From an archaeon GW2011_AR5 (lineage in GTDB: Archaea > Aenigmatarchaeota > Aenigmatarchaeia > GW2011-AR5), in assembly GCA_000806115.1 (NCBI GenBank), contig JWKQ01000001.1, positions 304,915 through 368,914 on the forward strand: 64,000 bases of DNA, in the 5' to 3' direction. Of the stretch, positions 57,293-64,000 are shown piece after piece; within the stretch, counting starts at the first letter, position 1; the number at the start of each line of letters is the position of its first letter. The notes below the pieces were generated by a model. It was not told the origin of the DNA, searched no databases, and saw only the letters and a program-made list of their open reading frames with translations. The position numbers and the translations under genes are program-made.

Positions 57293-60200
57293 ATGCGTCT
57301 ACTGCCTGGTATTGCCTTTCTAATTCTTCTAGCTGCCGCTGTCAATGCAGTTTCTATAGATTCCGGAGTGCTGACGGAGCTTCAGGACAGCAACGAAGTC
57401 TCCGTCATTGTCATGCTGGAAGAAGACGCAAGCCTTGCTGACGTGTTAATAGAAAAAGAACACGAGTTCGGCGAGATGAACGGGTTTTCAGGGACTGTTT
57501 CAAGGGAGAGCCTTGGAAACCTGCTTAACAACGTGGATGTTGCAGGCATCCAGCTCAACAAGCCCGTGAGCATACTCATGACACAGGGCGCGCCGCTAAT
57601 CAACGCAACGCAGGCGTGGGCGCTTACATTGAACGGGACAAACATAACAGGCAGGGGAGAAACAGTATGCGTAATCGACACGGGCATAGATTACAACCAT
57701 ACCTCGCTAGGCGGAAGCTGGGGCAGCCGGGTACTGAGCGGATACAACTACTGCGCCAACGACGCATGTTCCCAGGAAAGCGGCGACCCGTACGACAACC
57801 ACGGACACGGCACCCATGTCGCCGGCATAATCGCGTCTAACGACAGCACGAACCGCGGCATAGCACCTGACGCCAACCTGATTGCAATAAAGGCTCTCAA
57901 CAGCGCCGGGAGCGGAACAGACGATGACGTGATTGCAGGTATAAACTGGTGCATAGCAAACGCCACAGCCTACAACATCTCGGTTATCAGCATGAGCATC
58001 GGGAGCGGGTCTTCAACAGGCTACTGTGACAGCAGCGAGTCCGCATACAGCACAGCGATAAACTCTGCTGTTGCCAAGAACATCTCGGTTGTAATAGCTT
58101 CCGGGAACGACGCGAGCAATACCAGCATAAGCGTGCCGGGATGCATAGAAAACGCCACGACTGTCGGGGCGGTTTACGACGCGGACATCGGTGCTTATGG
58201 TTCAGATTCGACCACGTTCGCGGACAAGATTACTTATTACACCAACAGGAACAGCAGGCTTGACTTCCTCGCGCCCGGCTCGCGAATCACCTCAACACTG
58301 GCAACCGTCGAAGGAGGAGGGTTCGGGAACAAGCATGGCACGTCGATGGCAACACCAATGGTTTCAGGGGCGTTCGCACTACTTCACCAATACAAAAAGC
58401 TTGACAACGGCACCATACTCAACCCGAGCCAGATAGAGAACACATTCAGGCTTACGGGAGTGAACGTGAGCGACTCCCGCACCGGGCTGAATTTCACAAG
58501 AATAAGCGCATACGCAGCAATCCGCTCGATAGACACGTTCAGGCCTTTACTTACCATGCTTTCACCGCTCAATGCAACATACAATACTACGAACATCTCG
58601 CTAAGCTATTCTGCAAGCGACAACATAGCCATTGACGCATGCACGTTCACGAACACTACAGGCTCAACAGAAACGCTTTTCGGCTGCTCCAACACGACGT
58701 TCCTTGCGGCTGAAAACCAGCAAAACAACATAACGCTGTCAATAAATGACTCCAACGGAAACACCAACTCCAGCCAGATATTTTTCTTCGTTGACACTGC
58801 ACTGCCGCTGCTTTCCGTCTTCCAGCCCCAGAATGCGACATACAACACGACAAACATATCCCTCCAGTACGGCGCTTCCGACGGCAACAGCATTGACAGG
58901 TGCTGGTTCGTGAACATCACAGGCGCGAGCAGCTTCCTGAACAATCCGCGCGGAACATGTAACAACATAACATTTACCGCACAGCAGAATGCGCTGAACA
59001 ATATAACCGTTTACATGAACGACACGGGAGGAAGCCAGAATTCAACGCAGATATTCTTCACGGTCGACCTCAACATCCCCTCCCTTGCGGTGCAGGAGCC
59101 GAGGAACGCGTCATATACGGTTACCAACATAAGCGTAAACTACACGTCAAACGGTACAGCGTGCTGGCTGGTAAACACGACGGGCGATACAATAACACTT
59201 CCGGGATGCAGCAACGCCACCATACTTGCGGCGCCGGGCGCAAATAACATCACGATTGCGGCGAACAACTCCGCCGGAAACGTCAATTCTACCCGGATAT
59301 TCTTCACAGTGGACACAATATCACCTTTCGTGAATTTCACCGCGTCAACCGCCAACAATGAGACATTTGCTTCAACAAACGACATAATCATCAATGCAAC
59401 CTCTGACGAATTCCTTGACAAAGCCCTTCTCGAGTGGAACGGCGCCAACCTAACAATGAATAAGTCCGACTCGCTTGCCTGGTACAGTCACGCAAATCTC
59501 CCTGACGGCAATTATACGTTCAGAATTTTGTCCAACGACACGGCGGGAAACATCAACGTGACAGCGTTCAGGTGGGTGTACATCAACGCAACGCGCAATT
59601 TCACGTCTTTCGTCAACAGCATGAACACCTCCCTCAGCACAGGCAGCGTGACATTCGTACTGCTCAACACCAGCGGAACCGGCGACGCCTCGCAAGTGTT
59701 TGTGGACGTCAACTACACGTTCAGGTTCAATGCAAGCGGCATAATCGCCGAAATCGCCAACTTCTCATGGCTCGCCGCGAACACCTCAAACATCGTTAAC
59801 GTCACGAGAAACATAACGCTCGACAACATATCCGCCGCGTTCAATTCATCCGGAGGACTCCTGGACAACTATGTCTGGATAGACGTCAACAATTTCACGG
59901 ACAATTATACGCCGCGGGTTACGTTCACGGGGATGTTCAGACTGAATTACTACATCAACGGAACCAGGGAAAGCCCCGACACGCGCGTCATCAACGATAC
60001 CTGCAATAACGGCTTCTCCAATACACCGTGCTACTCGCTCTCCGGCAACACAACAATAATAGCCTTGTTATCATTCTCCGGCGCTGCTGTAGGCAACGAC
60101 ACGCAGCCGCCATCCATCTCCATATCATCACCAACAGGCACATATTCCGGCTCAAACGTCTCGCTAAACTACTCAGCCAGCGACAATGTGGGGCTTGACA

Positions 60201-61144
60201 AATGCTCCTTCAGCCTTAACGGAGCCGCGAATGTCACCCCGGAAAACTGCAGCAACACGACGTTCACAGCCGCATCAGGATCCAACACGCTCACGCTTTA
60301 TGCAAACGATACAAGCGGGAACTCCAACTCAACGTCCGTGACGTTCACATATAGCGCGCCAGCGCAGCAGACAAGCAGTAGCAGTGGAGGAGGTGGGGGA
60401 GGCGGCGGGGGAAGCACTACAACAATATCTTCGGTTTTCAAGAAATCCTGGGACGTAATAAGCGGCTCTGCAAGCTCCAATATCTCGATTAACTCGCTTG
60501 CCGTGAAGTCAATTGTCATCAATGTCAACTCCACTGCAAGAAGCGCCTCCATATCAATCTCGCCGGAAAAAACCGTTCCCGCGCCGCTTGAGAATGCATA
60601 CCAGTACTTCTCGGTCAATACAACAAACCTTGGCGCGCTGCAATCTGCAGAGATAAGATTCGCCGTCAACAAGTCGTGGGTTGACTTTAACGAATATGAC
60701 AAGGGCAAAGTTGCGCTTAACCGCTTCAGCAACGGATGGATGGCGCTGCCTACGCTGCTAATCGCGGAGAACTCGACGCACCTGGAATATGTTTCGACAA
60801 CCACCGGCTTCTCGTATTTCGCGGTAACAGGCGAACGCACTTCGCCTCCCGCCACGAACCAGACAGAACCGGAAGCTGAAGTGCCGGCATGCATACAGAT
60901 GATTCAGCCGGCAACAAAGGACGGCGTTTGCGTGAATTACCCGACGCCCTGCGACGTCCCGGAAGGCTGGACTAAAGTAAGCGAATGTCAATTTGAAACA
61001 AACCGGAATCAAACTACGAGGGATGTCGAGAGAAACGTCTCCTCTTCAATGCTGACGATTATCCTCACCTCAATACTGGCGGTGATACTCGTTATAGCCG
61101 CCTACAAGCTTTTCTTCAAGAAGAAGATGAAAAAGAGAATATAA
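57293..61144 (+). CDS. Giant subtilisin-like protease with Ig repeats and PGF-pre-PGF domain
   Basis: The protein (1,283 aa) has a signal peptide, an inhibitor-like propeptide and an S8 catalytic domain: VCVIDTGIDYNH (Asp near 128), DNHGHGTHVAGI (His near 172) and KHGTSMATPMVSG (Ser near 350). Then come several Ig-like repeats carrying N-A-T-Y-x-x-T-N-I-S. The PGF-pre-PGF domain (FAVNKSWVDFNEYDKGKVALNRFSNGW) starts near 1060, followed by a Gly-rich linker beforehand, one membrane helix (LTIILTSILAVILVIAAYKL) and a Lys-rich tail. It should act at the cell surface. Many N-x-S/T sequons suggest glycosylation. Confidence 0.93.
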   Translation: MRLLPGIAFLILLAAAVNAVSIDSGVLTELQDSNEVSVIVMLEEDASLADVLIEKEHEFGEMNGFSGTVSRESLGNLLNNVDVAGIQLNKPVSILMTQGAPLINATQAWALTLNGTNITGRGETVCVIDTGIDYNHTSLGGSWGSRVLSGYNYCANDACSQESGDPYDNHGHGTHVAGIIASNDSTNRGIAPDANLIAIKALNSAGSGTDDDVIAGINWCIANATAYNISVISMSIGSGSSTGYCDSSESAYSTAINSAVAKNISVVIASGNDASNTSISVPGCIENATTVGAVYDADIGAYGSDSTTFADKITYYTNRNSRLDFLAPGSRITSTLATVEGGGFGNKHGTSMATPMVSGAFALLHQYKKLDNGTILNPSQIENTFRLTGVNVSDSRTGLNFTRISAYAAIRSIDTFRPLLTMLSPLNATYNTTNISLSYSASDNIAIDACTFTNTTGSTETLFGCSNTTFLAAENQQNNITLSINDSNGNTNSSQIFFFVDTALPLLSVFQPQNATYNTTNISLQYGASDGNSIDRCWFVNITGASSFLNNPRGTCNNITFTAQQNALNNITVYMNDTGGSQNSTQIFFTVDLNIPSLAVQEPRNASYTVTNISVNYTSNGTACWLVNTTGDTITLPGCSNATILAAPGANNITIAANNSAGNVNSTRIFFTVDTISPFVNFTASTANNETFASTNDIIINATSDEFLDKALLEWNGANLTMNKSDSLAWYSHANLPDGNYTFRILSNDTAGNINVTAFRWVYINATRNFTSFVNSMNTSLSTGSVTFVLLNTSGTGDASQVFVDVNYTFRFNASGIIAEIANFSWLAANTSNIVNVTRNITLDNISAAFNSSGGLLDNYVWIDVNNFTDNYTPRVTFTGMFRLNYYINGTRESPDTRVINDTCNNGFSNTPCYSLSGNTTIIALLSFSGAAVGNDTQPPSISISSPTGTYSGSNVSLNYSASDNVGLDKCSFSLNGAANVTPENCSNTTFTAASGSNTLTLYANDTSGNSNSTSVTFTYSAPAQQTSSSSGGGGGGGGGSTTTISSVFKKSWDVISGSASSNISINSLAVKSIVINVNSTARSASISISPEKTVPAPLENAYQYFSVNTTNLGALQSAEIRFAVNKSWVDFNEYDKGKVALNRFSNGWMALPTLLIAENSTHLEYVSTTTGFSYFAVTGERTSPPATNQTEPEAEVPACIQMIQPATKDGVCVNYPTPCDVPEGWTKVSECQFETNRNQTTRDVERNVSSSMLTIILTSILAVILVIAAYKLFFKKKMKKRI

Positions 61145-61166
61145 TGATGAAAATTGATGTATAATT

Positions 61167-61934
61167 ATGAAAATTAACTACAGGAACAAATACTCTCAAG
61201 TTGCGGATTTATACGACTTGTACACTAATACGGATTTTGATATAAACTTCTGGATAAAAGAGTGCAGTAAAGATAAAGAAGTCCTGGAGCTTGCATGCGG
61301 CACCGGCAGAATAACCATACGCCTTGCAAAAGCGGGCATAAAAGTTACTGCAATAGACATTTCAAGAGAATTTATCAAAAAACTCAAAGCTAAATGCAAA
61401 AAAGAAAAATTAGGCATCAATATTCACGAAGCTGACATGAGAAGCTTTTCCCTTAAAAAGAAGTTTCCATTAATTATAATCCCGTTTCAATCGATTCAGG
61501 AACTGGTAGACCCCAAAGATCATGAAGCTACTTTCACCCATGTTTATAATCACCTCGATGATAAAGGGAGATTTATTGTCACTACGCATAATACAGATAT
61601 AGTTGATAAGAAAGCCCTGGGCGTGATAAAATTGATAACGGAATTTGTCAACCCAAGAACTAAAAATAAGATGAAATTCTTGATGTCAAGAAGCTTCAAC
61701 CCTAAAACGCATATTGGGACGGCACATCAAGTTTATGAAGAATATGATAAAAATAACCGCCTGATATCAAAGAAACTTTTCAAGAACTCCCATTATGTGT
61801 TTGAGGACAGGGAAATCGAGGCTCTGGCAAAGAAAACAGGGTTTAATGTCAGAAAAATTTACGGCGATTATTCGCATTCTAAACTTACTAAGAAAAGCCC
61901 GTTCAGGATATATGAATTTGTCAAGAAAGTATAG
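61167..61934 (+). CDS. SAM-dependent methyltransferase
   Basis: Motif I reads VLELACGTGRITIRLAKAG near 40-58, with VTAIDISREFIKKLK (motif II) and EADMRSFSLKKKFPLIIIPFQ. The 255-residue length fits class I methyltransferases of the generic type. The protein is Lys-rich and the gene AT-rich compared with both neighbours, a hint of later acquisition. Substrate unknown. Confidence 0.85.
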   Translation: MKINYRNKYSQVADLYDLYTNTDFDINFWIKECSKDKEVLELACGTGRITIRLAKAGIKVTAIDISREFIKKLKAKCKKEKLGINIHEADMRSFSLKKKFPLIIIPFQSIQELVDPKDHEATFTHVYNHLDDKGRFIVTTHNTDIVDKKALGVIKLITEFVNPRTKNKMKFLMSRSFNPKTHIGTAHQVYEEYDKNNRLISKKLFKNSHYVFEDREIEALAKKTGFNVRKIYGDYSHSKLTKKSPFRIYEFVKKV

Positions 61935-61943
61935 TCCGAGCTA

Positions 61944-62567
61944 TCACATCCACTCGTCTTCCCAGGCATTAAATTCCTCGTCTTTCAGCATGTTCTGCTT
62001 CTTTTCCCTTTTCTGCGCGGGTTCGCGCAGGGCAAGCCCGATAACTGCGCCGGCTGCGAGCCCCGCTATGTGCGCCGCGTTTGCCACGTTGGACGGAAAG
62101 AAAAGCCCTGCCATGTCGAGAAGGAGATAGAAGCCTGCGGCTGCTATCATCGGCATGGGCACGCCGTATGTCCACACAATCATCCTTGGACGTATGACTG
62201 CGAGCGCGCCAAGAATCCCGTATACCGCGCCGGATGCGCCAAGCGACGCCGGATACATGAACGCGGCGGCTGCGCTTGCTATTACGCCCGCCGTGAAGAA
62301 AATAACCAGGAATTTTTTCGAGCCTACAAACCTTTCCAGCATCAATCCGAACAAAACAAGCGCGAACATGTTGAAAATGAGGTGCGACGCGGAGCCGTGC
62401 AGGAAGATTGAGGTGAGAAGAGTCCATGGGCGTTCCGCGAGGAGCGACGAGTCCAGCAGGAACTCTTCCGTGAAGCCTGGAACCATTGACTGCACTGCAA
62501 ACAGAGCCACTGCTACCGCCGCTATAATCAGCGAATAGTATTTCATCCGAGGTTCCATGCATAACAT
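61944..62567 (-). CDS. Rhomboid-family intramembrane serine protease
   Basis: It has six membrane helices. The serine is in SLGASGAVYGILG (S112) and the histidine in VANAAHIAGLAAG (H166); the HGSASHLIFNMFAL loop helix near 58-71 carries the typical H-x-x-x-N. M1, M4 or M8 could be the start. The C-terminal tail is charged. Rhomboids cleave membrane-anchored substrates such as the single-pass surface proteins in this window, although no pairing can be shown. Confidence 0.92.
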   Translation of the reverse strand: MLCMEPRMKYYSLIIAAVAVALFAVQSMVPGFTEEFLLDSSLLAERPWTLLTSIFLHGSASHLIFNMFALVLFGLMLERFVGSKKFLVIFFTAGVIASAAAAFMYPASLGASGAVYGILGALAVIRPRMIVWTYGVPMPMIAAAGFYLLLDMAGLFFPSNVANAAHIAGLAAGAVIGLALREPAQKREKKQNMLKDEEFNAWEDEWM

Positions 62568-62651
62568 TCGGGGAAAAATCTTTAATAACAGGCTCCTGAC
62601 AAGACATTATTATCTACAACCATCATTGTGTTAGGGTATTACTATGATGAT

Positions 62652-62725
62652 TGGGGATACAAGGATACCACAAATAAGATGGTATCTTGTTATTGAAGAA
62701 TCTAAAAATAGGTGGTATCCTTAGT
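62652..62725 (+). promoter_or_regulatory. Repeated GGTATC motif before permease gene
   Basis: AAGGATACCAC (62661), GATGGTATCTTG (62680) and GTGGTATCCTT (62713) are copies of one half-site, the first and last in inverted orientation. The last ends 4 bases before the permease ATG. It could be an operator for a dimeric regulator or a stem covering the ribosome-binding site. Confidence 0.5.
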
Positions 62726-64000
62726 ATGGTTAACCTCAAGCGGGACCTTACGCTGTTTGACCTGATTTTTTACGGCGTCGGCATAATCCTCGGCGCGGGC
62801 ATTTACGTCCTTGTCGGCCATGCCGCGGCGGAAGCCGGCAACGCCGTGTGGATGTCTTTCGTGATAGCGGCAGTCATAGCATCGTTCACCGGACTGAGCT
62901 ATGCGGAACTCTCGTCGATGTACCCCAAGGACGCTGCGGAGTACACTTTTGTCAAAACCGCGTTCAAGGACACCACGGTAGGATTCGTAGTGGGCTGGCT
63001 GACATTCGTCATGACTATCATCGCCGGCGCCGCCGTGTCGCTCGGCTTCGGACAATACCTGAACAGCCTCACCGGAGTAGGCACGGTGACGGGAGCGGCG
63101 GGGCTGATAATACTGTTCGCCATTCTCAATTATACTGGAATCAAGATTTCATCCAGGATAAACATCGTCCTGACGTCGCTTACTGTTCTCGGGCTTCTGA
63201 TTATAATTGCAATCGGGCTGCCTCATATCGGTTCAGTCGACTATTTTGAAACCCCGACGGGATTCGTGGGAATATTCGGGGCTGCGGCGATAGTCTTCTT
63301 CGCCTATCTTGGCTTTGACGAGATTGTGAACGTTTCCGAGGAGGCAAAGAGCGCCAGGAAGAACGTACCAAAGGCGATAGTCATATCAGTCGTGATAACC
63401 ACCGTCATCTACATCCTTGTAGCGCTTTCCGCCGTAAGCGTGGTCCCGTGGCAGCAGCTGGGACAATCAGGAACGCCCATGGCGCTGGTGGCAGAACAGG
63501 GAGTCGGGGCTTTCGGCGGCATGATGCTTGGGATATTTGCCTTGTTTGCCACGGCAAGCACGGTGCTGATACTCATGATAGCCGCGTCAAGGATGCTTTT
63601 TGGAATGGCTGAGGACAAGGCTATGCCGAAAGCATTGCTAAAGGTTGGCAAGAGAAAAACGCCCTACGTCTGCATACTTCTGATAACAGCCGTCTCGCTC
63701 GTGTTTGTAATGTATACAGGGATAAAAGATATCGCGCTGCTTGTTGACTTCTCGGCGTTCTTCGTGTTTGCGATGATAAACCTTTCGGCACTGATTCTTC
63801 GGTTCACCCAGCCCAACATGAAGAGGCAGTTCAAGGTGCCGCTGAACATAGGACGGGTGCCGCTGCTCCCGCTGCTCGGTTTCCTTATATCATCGTACAT
63901 GATATTCAACTTCGCCATTTCCCTGATATGGTACGGGATAATGGTCATGGTTGCCGGCTATGTCTTCTACAAGTTCCAGGAAAGCGAAAATGGAAAACGT
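62726..64000 (+). CDS. Amino-acid permease (APC superfamily), runs off right edge
   Basis: From ATG at 62726 the frame is open to the window end (425 residues seen). It begins DLTLFDLIFYGVGIILGAGI, the first-helix signature of APC amino-acid transporters, followed by AEAGNAVWMSFVIAAV, YAELSSMYPKDAAEYTF and FFAYLGFDEIVNVSEEAK, and about 11 hydrophobic helices are visible. The C-terminus is missing. It transports amino acids or related cations; the substrate cannot be determined. The gene lacks a close ribosome-binding site except in the repeat region before it. Confidence 0.92.
   Translation, partial: MVNLKRDLTLFDLIFYGVGIILGAGIYVLVGHAAAEAGNAVWMSFVIAAVIASFTGLSYAELSSMYPKDAAEYTFVKTAFKDTTVGFVVGWLTFVMTIIAGAAVSLGFGQYLNSLTGVGTVTGAAGLIILFAILNYTGIKISSRINIVLTSLTVLGLLIIIAIGLPHIGSVDYFETPTGFVGIFGAAAIVFFAYLGFDEIVNVSEEAKSARKNVPKAIVISVVITTVIYILVALSAVSVVPWQQLGQSGTPMALVAEQGVGAFGGMMLGIFALFATASTVLILMIAASRMLFGMAEDKAMPKALLKVGKRKTPYVCILLITAVSLVFVMYTGIKDIALLVDFSAFFVFAMINLSALILRFTQPNMKRQFKVPLNIGRVPLLPLLGFLISSYMIFNFAISLIWYGIMVMVAGYVFYKFQESENGKR

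Overview
This window is chromosomal DNA of an archaeon. The informational genes are archaeal or eukaryote-like: ribosomal proteins S19e, L39e and L31e, aIF6, PDCD5, prefoldin alpha, SRP54 and FtsY, proteasome alpha, SBDS with exosome subunits Rrp4, Rrp41 and Rrp42, RNA polymerase subunit L, two TFS-type factors, diphthamide enzyme Dph2, RNase P protein Rnp4, and DUF120 proteins of the CTP-dependent riboflavin kinase family. Tight packing, many orphan small proteins and a large set of surface proteins fit a small-genome DPANN-type lineage (Micrarchaeota or Diapherotrites-like), but this is inference; the sequence shown cannot place it exactly.

Layout. 1-6.4 kb: the 3' part of a giant repetitive surface protein, then a secreted PGF-pre-PGF protein with a C-terminal membrane anchor. 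6.7-9.9 kb: cysS, a branched-chain aminotransferase and rnp4. 10-11.5 kb: an AT-rich insert with a small protein and a Fic protein. 11.6-22.3 kb: a translation and protein-targeting block (S19e, PDCD5, L39e, L31e, aIF6, prefoldin, FtsY, SRP54) interrupted by a VapBC pair, two DUF120 paralogues, a Nudix hydrolase and orphan genes. 22.3-26.4 kb: a sugar nucleotidyltransferase, a CsaA-like protein, proteasome alpha, orphans and a methyltransferase. 26.5-32.2 kb: an AT-rich island with a type IIG-like restriction-modification gene split by a run of ten G, a zinc ribbon, an AT-hook/HTH protein, a ribbon-helix-helix protein, a DDE transposase with a SWIM zinc finger, and a probable tnpB remnant. 32.3-37.2 kb: lumazine synthase, a TerC-like membrane protein, SBDS and the exosome operon. 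37.3-45.2 kb: a saccharopine-dehydrogenase-like enzyme, an antiporter, TFS, Dph2, riboflavin synthase, a redox operon (thioredoxin lipoprotein, CcdA, TlpA/DipZ-like), RpoL and signal peptidase. 45.2-56 kb: an HTH/S-layer-domain operon, many very small zinc-ribbon or lysine-rich proteins, a DEAD-box helicase, a pseudo-translation GTPase, an SDR enzyme, AlaX and a DUF151 protein. 56-64 kb: a membrane Lon-type protease, a giant subtilase, a methyltransferase, a rhomboid and an amino-acid permease that runs off the right edge.

The most unusual content lies between the genes. At least four families of short structured repeats recur, mostly as two adjacent hairpins: A at 15.0 and 48.1 kb, B at 15.9 and 53.9 kb, C at 6.6, 13.1 and 48.9 kb, D at 6.5 and 12.2 kb. 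Several stems vary between copies with pairing kept. Separately, five genes are followed directly after the stop codon by a module made of a pyrimidine arm, a first purine arm, a spacer and a second purine arm ending in ATATTAT. Family C copies sit inside the spacer of two of these modules, and one other module looks like the matching empty site.

Other points of note: a CcdA in circularly permuted order, an in-frame amber codon in a small gene, a strong ribosome-binding site in front of a nine-residue polylysine peptide, and three single-base frame breaks. Because the frame breaks occur in one contig, sequencing or assembly error must be kept in mind for them. No rRNA, tRNA or CRISPR array was recognised.
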